Of a DNA stretch of 64,000 bases, positions 19,009 through 28,075 are shown in pieces. This stretch comes from Thermomonas fusca DSM 15424 (GTDB taxonomy: Bacteria; Pseudomonadota; Gammaproteobacteria; Xanthomonadales; Xanthomonadaceae). The notes beneath the pieces were generated by a model that saw only the letters and a program-made list of their open reading frames with translations, was not told the DNA's origin and did no database searches. The translations under genes were made by a program, and so were the position numbers. The stretch is taken from NCBI RefSeq assembly GCF_000423885.1, contig NZ_AUIV01000014.1, positions 53,670 through 117,669 of the forward strand, written 5' to 3'. How positions within the stretch are numbered: the first letter of the stretch is position 1; each line of letters opens with the position of its first letter.

Positions 19009-21858
19009 TCAGGCTGCGGGCAGCGGCACCGGCGGGCTGAACAGGAAGCCCTGCGCATAGATGCAGCCCAGTTCCAGCAGGCGGTCGCGCTGGTGGCGGG
19101 TTTCCACACCCTCGGCGATCAGCTCGATGCCCAAGCTGGTGGCCAGCGCCACGATCGCGCGAATCACCGCCACGCTTTCGGCATAGCCGTCGCTTTCCAG
19201 CCCGGCCACGAAACTACGGTCGATCTTCAGGCTGGCAATCGGGAAACGATGCAGGTAGGACAGCGCGGAAAAACCGGTGCCGAAATCGTCCAGCTGCGCC
19301 AGCACGCCATGGCTGCGCAGCAACGCCAGGCTTTCCAGCGTGCGCGGGGCGTCGTCCAGCAGCGCCACCTCGGTGATCTCGATCCGCAGCCGCTCCGGCG
19401 CCACGCCCGCTGTCTCCAGCAGCGACAGCAGCCGGGTGGCGAAGTCCGGCGCGCGGAAGTGCCGCGGCGAGACGTTGATGGCCGCATAGCCGGGCAGCGG
19501 ATGGCGCGACAGATCCTCGATCACCCGCGCATACAGCAGCCAGTCGATCTGCTCGATCAAGCCGCTGTCTTCGCCCACGTCGAGGAATTCGCCCGGCACC
19601 AGCAGGCCCTGCTGTTCGTGCCGCCAGCGCAGCAGCGCCTCCTGACCCACCGGCTCACCGGAATCCATCCGCACGATCGGCTGGTAATACGGCACGAAGC
19701 GCTCGGCCTGGATCGCGCGGCGCAAGTCGGTTTCCATGTCCAGGCTGCGGGTTGCCTCGCGGTGCATCTGTTCGTCGAACATCGCGCAGCGGTCGCGGCC
19801 GTCGCTCTTGGCGCGGTACATCGCGGCATCGGCGTCGCGCAGCATTTCCTCGCCGCTGCGATAGCGCGGGTGCCACAGCGCGATGCCGATGCTGGCGCTG
19901 GGAAACAGCTCGCGCCCGGCCACCCACAGCGGCGCATTGAGCGACGAGAGCACGCGCCGGCCCAGTTCCTCGGCCATGCCCGGGCCGTCCAGCCCTTCGG
20001 CCAGGATGGCGAATTCGTCGCCGCCAAGGCGCGACACCACGTCGTCGCCGCGGACCGTGCCGACGATGCGCCGGCCCGCCTCGACCAGCAGTTCGTCGCC
20101 CGCCGCGTGACCGGCGCTGTCGTTGACCAGCTTGAACCGGTCCAGATCCATGAACAGCACGGCGAAGCAGGCCTGCGGGTCGTCCGCCGCCGCCGTGATC
20201 GCACGCGCCAGCCGTTCCAGCAGCTGCAGCCGGTTCGGCAACCCGGTCAGCGCATCGTGCCTGGTCTGGTGGATCAGCCTGCGCTCGGCGCGCATGCGCT
20301 CGCCGATCTGTTCGACCAGTTCCGCATTGGTCTCGGCCAGTTCGCGGGTGCGCTCGCTGACCCGCTGCTCGAGGTTGGCATGGGCCTGCATCAGCCGGTC
20401 CTGCGCCTGTTTGCGCGCCAGGCTGCTGCCGATGTGGAAGGCCACGAAGGTCAACAGGTCCTGGTCGCGCACGCTGAAGTGGATGTCCGCGGAATAGCTC
20501 TGCACCGCGATCACCCCGACCACCTTGTCCTCGTGCATCAGCGGTACGCCCAGCCAGCAATGGGCCAGGCTGCCGTGGCTGCGCACCCTGCCCTGCGCCT
20601 GCAGCGCCTCGATGCGGGCGCGATCGGCCAGCAGCGGCTTGCCGTTGCCGAGGACGTATTCGGTCAACCCGGCAGCCAGCTTGCGCGGCGCGCGGTCGAC
20701 GTCGCGTTCGTCCACCGAGTACGGGAATTCCAGCATGCTGCCATCGTCGGAAAGCATCGCGATGTAGAAGTTCTGCGCGTACAGCAGCTCGCTGACGATA
20801 TCGTGGACCTCGGCGTAGAAGCTGTCCAGGCTGTCGCTGGTCATCGACAGCTCGGCGATGCGGAACAGCGCGCGCTGGATCTCCTGCATGCGCTTGCGTT
20901 CGAACACCTCCGCCTGCAGCTCCTCGTTGGCGCGCCGCAGTTCGGTGGTGCGCTCGGCCACCCGCGCTTCCAGCCGCCTGCGCGCATCGCGCCGCTCCAG
21001 TGCGGTCAGCACATGCTGGGCCACGTAGGCCAGCAGCACGCGATCATCGTCGCTGTAGACATCGGCCTGATGGTAGTTCTGCACCACCAGCGCACCGGCA
21101 ATGCGCTCGTCGCGGCTCATCGGCACGCCCAGCCAGTCTGCGCTGTCCGGCCCGCTATCGTCACCGCGCGGGATGCCGAACTGCGCGCGCAGTTCCGCCG
21201 AGGGTCCGCGCAGAGTGTCGCCGCTGCGCAGCAGGCGCATGGTGAGGGTGTTTTCCTCGTCGGTGACCGGGATTTCCTGATCCGGGTCGTTGCGCCACGG
21301 ATCCAGCTGGTCGACGAAATACAGGAAGCGCATCGTCCGGCGGATGTCGTCGTAGAGAACGATGTAGAAGTTCTCCGCATACATCAGCTCGCCGACGATC
21401 GCATGCACCCGCCGCAGCATCACCGGCAGGTCGAGGTTGCTGCCGGCGAGATCGGCGATCTCGTAGAGCGCCTGGCGCAGTTGTTCGGAGCGCTGCAGCG
21501 AAGCGATCCGCTGCTCCGCCAGCGCCTGCCGCACCGCCTGCTCCAGCAGCTGCCGCGCACCGGCGAGCCAGTAGCTGGCTACGCCTTCCGGCCACGGCTG
21601 CAGATGGCTGGCAACGATGGTCAGGTCCGCGCCGTCCGGGCCGCGCCATTCCTTCCGCAACAGGCCGGCGCCCTGGAATTCGCCGCCGGCCGAGTCGCTG
21701 CCCGCACCCAGCACCGACTGCCGCCATTCCACCTTCACGCACGCGCCCACGGGCAGCGTCTGCGCCAGCGTCCCGGCGATGCCGGCCAACGCGCCTTCTC
21801 GCCGCCGCTGGGCGGTTGTGACGGGCGTGGGCGGAATGGAGGCCGAGGAACCGTTCAT
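19009..21858 (-). CDS. GAF-GAF-GGDEF-EAL c-di-GMP signalling protein
   Basis: About 949 residues. Two related GAF sensor domains are visible, each with a YAENFYIVLYDD- or YAQNFYIAMLSDD-like strand (about 130-300 and 335-505) and joined by coiled coils (ARVAERTTELRRANEELQAE). The GGDEF domain has RLGGDEF near residue 612 and an I-site RGDD just before it. The EAL domain has QEALLRW near 740, DDFGTGFSALSYLHRFP and LKIDRSFV, so both cyclase and phosphodiesterase motifs are intact. No membrane segments are evident, so it is probably cytosolic and senses a small ligand through GAF. The start is uncertain: I chose MNGSSAS at 21858, and a 28-residue longer form is possible. Confidence 0.9.
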   Translation of the reverse strand: MNGSSASIPPTPVTTAQRRREGALAGIAGTLAQTLPVGACVKVEWRQSVLGAGSDSAGGEFQGAGLLRKEWRGPDGADLTIVASHLQPWPEGVASYWLAGARQLLEQAVRQALAEQRIASLQRSEQLRQALYEIADLAGSNLDLPVMLRRVHAIVGELMYAENFYIVLYDDIRRTMRFLYFVDQLDPWRNDPDQEIPVTDEENTLTMRLLRSGDTLRGPSAELRAQFGIPRGDDSGPDSADWLGVPMSRDERIAGALVVQNYHQADVYSDDDRVLLAYVAQHVLTALERRDARRRLEARVAERTTELRRANEELQAEVFERKRMQEIQRALFRIAELSMTSDSLDSFYAEVHDIVSELLYAQNFYIAMLSDDGSMLEFPYSVDERDVDRAPRKLAAGLTEYVLGNGKPLLADRARIEALQAQGRVRSHGSLAHCWLGVPLMHEDKVVGVIAVQSYSADIHFSVRDQDLLTFVAFHIGSSLARKQAQDRLMQAHANLEQRVSERTRELAETNAELVEQIGERMRAERRLIHQTRHDALTGLPNRLQLLERLARAITAAADDPQACFAVLFMDLDRFKLVNDSAGHAAGDELLVEAGRRIVGTVRGDDVVSRLGGDEFAILAEGLDGPGMAEELGRRVLSSLNAPLWVAGRELFPSASIGIALWHPRYRSGEEMLRDADAAMYRAKSDGRDRCAMFDEQMHREATRSLDMETDLRRAIQAERFVPYYQPIVRMDSGEPVGQEALLRWRHEQQGLLVPGEFLDVGEDSGLIEQIDWLLYARVIEDLSRHPLPGYAAINVSPRHFRAPDFATRLLSLLETAGVAPERLRIEITEVALLDDAPRTLESLALLRSHGVLAQLDDFGTGFSALSYLHRFPIASLKIDRSFVAGLESDGYAESVAVIRAIVALATSLGIELIAEGVETRHQRDRLLELGCIYAQGFLFSPPVPLPAA

Positions 21859-22006
21859 CTGCGGGACATATTGCCTGCAACGGCAAACCCGCGCCATGCC
21901 GGCAAACCCCGCAGCGCCCGCATGGACGTTGGCGGTTTTCATGGACTGCCAACCGCTGCCTGCGCACCCCTTCCCGACAGCCGTGGCTGCCCGTAGGCTG
22001 GTGCCG

Positions 22007-22573
22007 GTGAATGCGCCGGAAAGCAGCGATGAATGCCTGATGCTGGCCTGGGTGGCCGGCGACGCCGGCGCGTTCGAGCAGCTCTATGCCCGCCACCGGC
22101 TCAGGCTCTACCGCTACCTGCTGCGCCAGCTGCGCGACAACGCCCTGGCCGACGAGCTGTTCCAGGACATCTGGCAGCGGGTGATCGCCGCCCGCGCGGG
22201 CTGGTCGGTGCAGGAAAAAACCGCGGAAGCCGGGTTCGCCACCTGGCTGTACACCATTGCCCACCATCGCCTGGGCGACCACTGGCGCAGCCTCAAGCAT
22301 CGCCCCGCAGCACCGGTGGACGCCGAAGAGCGGCTGGCGCGGCTTGCCGATGCCGACACGCCCGAACGCGTATTGTCGGAATTCGAGCGCCGCCGCCAGC
22401 TGCAGCTCGCGCTGGACGGCCTGCCCGACGAACAGCGCGAGGTGCTGCTGCTGCGGCTGGAGCAGGAACTGACCCTGGAGGAGATCGGCGCAGTGACCGG
22501 GGTGGGCCGGGAGACGGTGAAATCCCGGCTTCGCTACGCCATGGACAAACTGCGCGCGAGACTATCGTCATGA
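22007..22573 (+). CDS. RNA polymerase sigma-70 family (ECF-type) sigma factor
   Basis: About 188 residues. Region 2 is FEQLYARHRLRLYRYLLRQL followed by DELFQDIWQRV. Region 4 is LDGLPDEQREVLLLRLEQE, then LEEIGAVTGVGRETVKSRL, a helix-turn-helix. The overall plan is that of an extracytoplasmic-function sigma factor. The start is not certain: GTG at 22007 is preferred because it begins right before conserved region 1/2 sequence; GTG at 22001 and ATG at 21941 are alternatives. Its stop overlaps the start of the next gene by 4 nt (ATGA), the classic arrangement for sigma/anti-sigma pairs. It is divergent from the GAF-GGDEF-EAL gene. Confidence 0.88.
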   Translation: MNAPESSDECLMLAWVAGDAGAFEQLYARHRLRLYRYLLRQLRDNALADELFQDIWQRVIAARAGWSVQEKTAEAGFATWLYTIAHHRLGDHWRSLKHRPAAPVDAEERLARLADADTPERVLSEFERRRQLQLALDGLPDEQREVLLLRLEQELTLEEIGAVTGVGRETVKSRLRYAMDKLRARLSS

Positions 22574-23481
22574 CCCGTCTGCCCCGCCCACCGCTGGATG
22601 CCGAGGAGCGCGCGCTGGCCGCGCAGCTGCCGCGTCCGCACGGCCGCGACGAGCCCGGCGCCGGCATCGATGCGCGCATCCTGGCCGCCGCGCACGCAGC
22701 CGCGACAGCGCCGGTCCCGGCCGCAAGCCGCAGGCGGCGCTGGCTGGTGCCGGCCGGGCTGGCCGCCTCGCTGTGCCTGGCGGTGGGGCTGGCCTGGCGG
22801 GTCCAGCTTGCGCCGCCGGACGCCGCGCCTGCGGCCGCCAGCGTCTACACGGAGCGGGCGCCTGCGGCAGCGCCCGTCGACGCATCGCCGGCACCGCCCG
22901 CAGCCGCGGTTGTGGCGGCGCCGGTGCAGGCGGCGCCGCAGCAGGTACCTGTAGCCGCGCCAGCGCCGCCGACTTCGCTCCGCCGGCCTGCTGCCGACGC
23001 GGCGCCGATGATCGAGGAGATGCCGTCGGCACCCGCCAGCACGGCGTCCACGACCGGGATCGCAGCGACCCCGATGGCCGCGTCCCCCGCACGGCCTGCG
23101 CCGCCAGCACCGCCCCCGCCGCCAACTGCCAGCGATGCCGAGCCCCGCGCCTTGGCAACCGAATCGGTCGCGGCACCTGCCGCTCGCGTCGCCTCGCCGC
23201 CGGCTGCTCCCACCGCCGCCAAGGCGCGTGCCGCCCAGTCGGCAGTGCCGGCCGAGGACGCCGTTTCGGACGCGCCGGAAGCGGACATTCCCCCGGCCAC
23301 CGCGGATGCGCCGGAGGTGCGCGAGGCGTGGCTGCGCCGGATCGGCGAGCTGCAGCGCGAAGGCCGGATCGCCGAGGCCCGCGCCAGCCTGGCGGAGTTC
23401 CATCGCCGCTATCCGGACGCTGTGCTGCCAGCGGAACTGCGCGCACTGGAAGCGTCGGCGGCGGAACCGCCGTCGCAATAA
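22570..23481 (+). CDS. Ala/Pro-rich single-pass membrane protein, putative anti-sigma partner
   Basis: A 303-residue protein translated from an ATG that overlaps the sigma factor stop. Residues 1-56 are polar, with a basic RRRR cluster. A single hydrophobic segment follows (about 58-76, LVPAGLAASLCLAVGLAW). Residues 80-245 are low-complexity Ala/Pro sequence, probably an extended periplasmic linker, and the C-terminal 50 residues form a helical, TPR-like hairpin (WLRRIGELQREGRIAEARAS). No zinc anti-sigma (HxxxCxxC) motif is present, so the anti-sigma role rests on position and topology alone. It could be a structural envelope protein instead. Confidence 0.6.
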   Translation: MTRLPRPPLDAEERALAAQLPRPHGRDEPGAGIDARILAAAHAAATAPVPAASRRRRWLVPAGLAASLCLAVGLAWRVQLAPPDAAPAAASVYTERAPAAAPVDASPAPPAAAVVAAPVQAAPQQVPVAAPAPPTSLRRPAADAAPMIEEMPSAPASTASTTGIAATPMAASPARPAPPAPPPPPTASDAEPRALATESVAAPAARVASPPAAPTAAKARAAQSAVPAEDAVSDAPEADIPPATADAPEVREAWLRRIGELQREGRIAEARASLAEFHRRYPDAVLPAELRALEASAAEPPSQ

Positions 23482-23552
23482 CCCAACGACCGCTTCACAT
23501 CCGCCTGACCTGGATCGCGGCAACAGCGGGACGCCCCCGGTAAACTGCGCGC

Positions 23553-25313
23553 ATGAACTCCCCCGCCCCGGCGCCGGCAAAGGCGCCCATCGGTTCGCTG
23601 CGCACGCTGTGGCCCTTCATCCGCCGCCATTCCGGCCTGTTCTCCGCCTGGCTGGTGGCGCTGGCCTGCTCGTCCACCGCCACCCTGAGCCTGCCGGTGG
23701 CGTTCCGGCAGATGATCGACCACGGTTTCAGCAGCGGCGCCAACATCGACCGCACCTTCGCCTTCGTGCTGGCGGTGATCGTGGCGCTGGCGCTGGCCAC
23801 TGCCGCGCGCTACTTCTTCGTCACCCTGCTCGGCGAGCGCGTGGTCGCCGACCTGCGCAGCCGCCTGTACGCGCACCTGCTCGACCTCGACGCCGGCTTC
23901 TACGATCGCAGCCGCAGCGGCGAGCTGGTCTCGCGCCTGACCGCGGATGCCGAACTGCTGCGCAGCGTGATCGCTTCCAGCATGTCGGTGGCCCTGCGCA
24001 GCAGCGTCACCGTGATCGGTTCGATGGTGATGCTGTTCGTCACCAGTCCGAAGCTGGCGGCTTGGGCGTTGCTGGGCATCCCGTTGGCGGTGGCGCCGAT
24101 CGTGATGGGCGCGCGCCGCATCCAGAAGGTCTCGCGCGCCAGCCAGGACCGCATCGCCGACGCCAACGCGCTGGCCACCGAAGCGCTGGGCGCGGTGCGC
24201 ACGGTGCAGGCGCATTCGCGCGAGGCCTACGAACGCGGCCGCTACGCACAGGCGATGGCGAGCGCCGTGGCCACCGCGCGCAAGCGCATCGGCGCGCAGG
24301 CGCTGGTGACCGGGGTCGCCATCACCCTGATCTTCGGCGCGGTGATCGTGGTGCTGTGGTCGGGCGCGCACGACGTCATCGCCGGCCGCCTCAGCGCCGG
24401 CGCGTTGGGCCAGTTCGTGATGTACGCGCTGATCGGCGGCGGCTCGGTGGGCGCGCTGGCGGAAGTCTGGAACGAACTGCAGAAGGCCGCCGGCGGCATG
24501 GGCCGCATCCACGAACTGCTGCAGGAAGCGCCGGCCATCGCCGCACCGGCCCAGCCCAGGGCCCTGCCGGTGCCGGTGCGCGGCGAGATCGCGTTCGAGA
24601 ACGTTACTTTCCACTACCCGCAGCGCCCCGACGCCGCCGCGCTGGCCGGCTTCAGCCTGCGCGTGCGCCCGGGCGAGACGGTGGCGCTGGTGGGGCCGTC
24701 CGGCGCCGGCAAGAGCACCGTGTTTGGGATGCTGCTGCGCTTCCACGATCCGCAGTCCGGCCGCATCGCGCTGGATGGCATCGACCTCCGCGACCTCGAT
24801 CCCACCGTCCTGCGCGAAGCGCTGGCGCTGGTGCCGCAGGCGCCGGCGATCTTTGCCGCCAGCGCCGCCGACAACATCCGCTACGGCCGGCTGGAGGCCA
24901 GTGATGCCGATGTGCGCAAAGCCGCGGAATCGGCCGAGGCCGACGACTTCCTCGACGCCCTGCCGGACGGTTTCGCCAGCGAACTGGGCGAACGCGGCGC
25001 GCGCCTGTCCGGCGGCCAGCAGCAGCGCATCGCCATCGCCCGCGCGCTGCTCAAGGACGCGCCGGTGCTGCTGCTGGACGAGGCCACCTCGGCACTGGAC
25101 GCGCACAGCGAGCGCGCCGTGCAGACCGCGCTGGAACACCTGATGGAAGGCCGCACCACGCTGGTGGTGGCGCACCGCCTGGCCACCGTGCTCAAGGCCG
25201 ACCGCATCGTGGTGATGGACCACGGCCGCATCGTCGCCGAAGGCACCCACGCCGAACTGCTGGCGCAGGGCGGCCTGTACGCGGAGCTGGCGAAGCTGCA
25301 GTTCCTCGACTGA
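23553..25313 (+). CDS. ABC exporter, fused permease and ATPase (MsbA/ABCB type)
   Basis: A 586-residue half-transporter that would act as a homodimer in the inner membrane. The transmembrane domain (about 25-320) has five to six hydrophobic segments. The nucleotide-binding domain carries Walker A GPSGAGKST (near 380-388), Q-loop VPQAPAIFA, signature LSGGQQQR, Walker B VLLLDEATSALD and the switch His in VAHRLAT. The closest type is the lipid/drug exporter family that includes MsbA and bacterial ABCB proteins; the substrate is not determinable. It stands alone, 71 nt after the putative anti-sigma gene, and converges with the ydbL-like gene across a terminator. Confidence 0.9.
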   Translation: MNSPAPAPAKAPIGSLRTLWPFIRRHSGLFSAWLVALACSSTATLSLPVAFRQMIDHGFSSGANIDRTFAFVLAVIVALALATAARYFFVTLLGERVVADLRSRLYAHLLDLDAGFYDRSRSGELVSRLTADAELLRSVIASSMSVALRSSVTVIGSMVMLFVTSPKLAAWALLGIPLAVAPIVMGARRIQKVSRASQDRIADANALATEALGAVRTVQAHSREAYERGRYAQAMASAVATARKRIGAQALVTGVAITLIFGAVIVVLWSGAHDVIAGRLSAGALGQFVMYALIGGGSVGALAEVWNELQKAAGGMGRIHELLQEAPAIAAPAQPRALPVPVRGEIAFENVTFHYPQRPDAAALAGFSLRVRPGETVALVGPSGAGKSTVFGMLLRFHDPQSGRIALDGIDLRDLDPTVLREALALVPQAPAIFAASAADNIRYGRLEASDADVRKAAESAEADDFLDALPDGFASELGERGARLSGGQQQRIAIARALLKDAPVLLLDEATSALDAHSERAVQTALEHLMEGRTTLVVAHRLATVLKADRIVVMDHGRIVAEGTHAELLAQGGLYAELAKLQFLD

Positions 25314-25327
25314 CGGCGCCAAACAAA

Positions 25328-25348
25328 ACGCCCGGCATTGCCGGGCGT
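25328..25348 (-). terminator. Intrinsic terminator of the ydbH-ydbL unit
   Basis: ACGCCCGGCA (25328-25337) and TGCCGGGCGT (25339-25348) form a strong hairpin. Read on the minus strand it is followed by TTTTGTTT, so it terminates the minus-strand transcript. On the plus strand no T-run follows, so any effect on the ABC exporter transcript would be weaker. Confidence 0.85.
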
Positions 25349-25368
25349 CCTGCGTCATCCAGCCGCGT

Positions 25369-25986
25369 TTACTTCTGCTTCCAGCTGCCGCCGGACTGGT
25401 ACCACCAGCCGGCCTTCGCGCTGGCGATCCACTGCTTGGCGAACACGCCGCGAATCTGCTCTTCCCACTCCGGATGGCCGTTTGCCACCGCCACTTCGCG
25501 ATAGACCGCCTTGCGGTCGCGGTTGTCGTCGGCAACCGCCGAGTTCATCGCCACGCGATCCTTCAGCTCCACTTTCGAGGCGTCGCGCACGGTGATCAGG
25601 CCGTCGGCGGTGAAACCCAGTGCGCCGCTGTCGAAGCCCGCCCGCAGGGTCGCGTTGAAGCGGGCTTCCATGCGCGACTGGATGGCCTGGATGGCCGGCG
25701 TCTTCAGGCTGATGTCGGGCGCGGACTGCGCGCGCGCACTGCCGATGCCGACCAGCGCCCACGGGTCGATACCGGACAGGTCCAGCTCGATGCGACGCTC
25801 CAGCATCGCCATGCCGCCACCGGCCGGGGGTTCCTTGATCTCGACCTTGTCGGCTTCGTTGATGACCTTATCGACGAACTCCTTGGCCGCTTCCTTGGCT
25901 TCCGCCGCCGGGAAATACACGTTGATCGTCACGCATGCGCTGAGCAGCAGCACCGCCGCGACCGGCATGCCCATCCAGTGTTTCAT
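25369..25986 (-). CDS. YdbL-like (DUF1318) lipoprotein
   Basis: A 205-residue protein. Start at 25986 is supported by AAGGAG 8 nt upstream. The signal peptide ends in a lipobox LLSAC (Cys18), so it should be lipid-anchored. The C-terminal half (about 105-205, including AIQSRMEARFNATLRAGFDSG and KAVYREVAVANGHPEWEEQI) is the YdbL/DUF1318 domain. The residues right after the lipobox (CVTINVYFPAAEAK) recall the short lipoprotein YnbE, which in E. coli is a separate gene between ydbH and ydbL. Here no separate ynbE exists, so this may combine both (inference). It lies 34 nt downstream of the ydbH-like gene. Confidence 0.8.
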   Translation of the reverse strand: MKHWMGMPVAAVLLLSACVTINVYFPAAEAKEAAKEFVDKVINEADKVEIKEPPAGGGMAMLERRIELDLSGIDPWALVGIGSARAQSAPDISLKTPAIQAIQSRMEARFNATLRAGFDSGALGFTADGLITVRDASKVELKDRVAMNSAVADDNRDRKAVYREVAVANGHPEWEEQIRGVFAKQWIASAKAGWWYQSGGSWKQK

Positions 25987-26020
25987 CGCCTTGCTCCTTG
26001 GTTCGTCCAACTCGATTGCA

Positions 26021-28042
26021 TCAGTCCACCACCGGCGCCACGTCGCCCTTGCCGGCCGCGATCAGGCGTTCCACCAGCGTCGGCCAGTCCACCGCGCGAT
26101 TGAAGCCCACCACATCCAGGCGCGGCAGGCCGCTGCCTTCGACGATAGTAAAGGCGTTGCCCGCTGAACGCAGGCCCGACATCGCGCAGACCTGGTTCTC
26201 CAGCCGGCAGCCGATGCCGATGCGGCGGTAGCCGAAGTCGGAGAACAGGCCGATCAGCTGGCCCTGCAGGCTGGTGATGAAGGAGGCGTCGCCGACGCTG
26301 CTGATGTCCTGCACCGCGCGCTGGCTGATCCGCTGGCGCACGCCCGGCGCCTCGTCGGTGATGAAGCGCGCATCGAAGGCCACCGGCGTCCAGTCCACCA
26401 GCCGCAGGCCGTGGACGCGGCCATCCAAGCGCCCAGTGATGCTGCCGAAACCCAGCACTTCGGTCAGCCGCAGCAGGTCCAGATCATCCATCGCGATGTC
26501 GGCACTCAGGCTGGGCGCGGTGCCGAACGGGCGCTCCAGCGCCAGCGAGGAAAACGCCACCCGGCCGTCGAACAGGCCCAGCGACAGCCCACCGTCGAAA
26601 TCGATGCGGTCGTTGGCGTAGTGCACGCGCGGCAGGTCGCCATCCAGCCTGCCCTGGAACGCCGGCAGGCCCAGCGCCTGCGAGACCTTGCCGAAATCGA
26701 TGCCCGCCAGCCGCATGCCGAAGCGGATATCGGCGCCTGCGCCATGCTGTGGCGGCCGGATCACCACGTCGCGCAGGCCCAGCCGGCCACCCAGCATCGG
26801 CATCTCCACCGTGCCGTCCACGCGCAGCGCACCATCGGCGCTGGCGAACGGCAGCCGGGCGGCGCCGAAGACCAGGCCATACAGCTGGCCGCCGTCCCAC
26901 TGCAGTGCGCTGGCAACCGGCGCGCCGGCGGAATAGCGCAGGTCGCCGCGCAGGCCGTCGAACACGAAACGCTGGGCGGGGTCGCGCAGATCCACGCCGT
27001 GCAGGTGCGCGTCGATGCCGGCCAGCTGGCCGCCGGCCATCCGCGCGTCGATGTCGATGGCACCGTGCAGGTCGACCTCGCCCAGCCCCATCAGGCCCAT
27101 CCAGCCGGACAGGTAGCGCGGCCGCAGCGGCGCCATGTCGGCGCTGCGCGCGTGCACGTCCAGCGCCTGCAGGGCGCCGTCCGGCGCCAGCGCGGCGCTG
27201 GCGTTGGCCACCAGCGCATCGCCGTCGCGCCATTCGATCCGCGGCAGCTGCCAGCCGGCGTCGCCGCGCCGCTCCGCCTCCACCCGCAGCCCCACCGGCG
27301 TGGCCGGCAGCGCCACGTAAGTATTGCCGGCGAGGAACTCGCCGCCATGCAGTTCTCCGATCACCGCCACCTGCGCCAACCCGCCGCCGCTGCGGTAATC
27401 GAGCTGCAGGGCGCCGCCCAGCCCCTCGCCGACGATGCTGGAATCGGCATTCTCGAAGCTCGCGCCACCTAGCTTCAGCAGCCCATCCACCCGCAGCGGC
27501 GCGCGCACGGGCGTTGCCAGCCGCAGCTGCCCGTCCAGCGTGCCCGCCTTCAGCCGCCCCTCCGGCCATGCCTGCGCCAGCAGCGCCTGTGCCCAGGCCA
27601 GCGGCACCGCGCGCAGGTCGAAGCGGGTGAGATCGGGCGCGGCGACGGTGCGGTCCAGCGCCAACCGGGCCTCACCGCGCGCCAGCGAAGCGTGGGTGGT
27701 CACGGCGTCGAAGGCCAGCGCCAGCCGCAGCGGCGCGGCATGACCCTCGCGCAGTTCGCCTGCGCACTGCCAGCCGCCACGCGGGGTGCGTTGCAGCGGG
27801 CAGCGCCAGTGCAGGTCTCGGAAGCGGTAGCCGAGGTCCGGCGCATCCACCCGACCGGCCCACAGCTGCAGTTCGCCGGCCGCCGCGCCATCCGGCCAGT
27901 CCAGCCGCAGCCGCACCTGTTCCAGCGTCGCCACCCCGGTGGTGACCTTGGCCACCCGCGCCTGCGCCACCCGCGCCGACGCCGCAGGGGCGGCAAGCAC
28001 CGCCAACAGGCACAGGCAAAGCGTTAGCATCGGGCGCGACAT
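26021..28042 (-). CDS. YdbH-like AsmA-family intermembrane transport protein
   Basis: A 673-residue protein with an N-terminal hydrophobic segment (LTLCLCLLAVLAAPAASA) and a long repetitive beta-rich body. The C-terminal part, LGFGSITGRLDGRVHGLRLV through RRIGIGCRLENQVCAMSG to the end, matches the YdbH family, in which this region is the most conserved. YdbH, with TamB and YhdP, forms periplasm-spanning grooves that move phospholipids to the outer membrane. The start at 28042 was chosen because it begins with the signal segment; extending the frame upstream would run into the divergent REC-Hpt gene. It pairs with the YdbL-like gene downstream. Confidence 0.82.
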   Translation of the reverse strand: MSRPMLTLCLCLLAVLAAPAASARVAQARVAKVTTGVATLEQVRLRLDWPDGAAAGELQLWAGRVDAPDLGYRFRDLHWRCPLQRTPRGGWQCAGELREGHAAPLRLALAFDAVTTHASLARGEARLALDRTVAAPDLTRFDLRAVPLAWAQALLAQAWPEGRLKAGTLDGQLRLATPVRAPLRVDGLLKLGGASFENADSSIVGEGLGGALQLDYRSGGGLAQVAVIGELHGGEFLAGNTYVALPATPVGLRVEAERRGDAGWQLPRIEWRDGDALVANASAALAPDGALQALDVHARSADMAPLRPRYLSGWMGLMGLGEVDLHGAIDIDARMAGGQLAGIDAHLHGVDLRDPAQRFVFDGLRGDLRYSAGAPVASALQWDGGQLYGLVFGAARLPFASADGALRVDGTVEMPMLGGRLGLRDVVIRPPQHGAGADIRFGMRLAGIDFGKVSQALGLPAFQGRLDGDLPRVHYANDRIDFDGGLSLGLFDGRVAFSSLALERPFGTAPSLSADIAMDDLDLLRLTEVLGFGSITGRLDGRVHGLRLVDWTPVAFDARFITDEAPGVRQRISQRAVQDISSVGDASFITSLQGQLIGLFSDFGYRRIGIGCRLENQVCAMSGLRSAGNAFTIVEGSGLPRLDVVGFNRAVDWPTLVERLIAAGKGDVAPVVD

Positions 28043-28075
28043 CCACGCAGCATACAAAGCCCCGATGGTGCCGCG

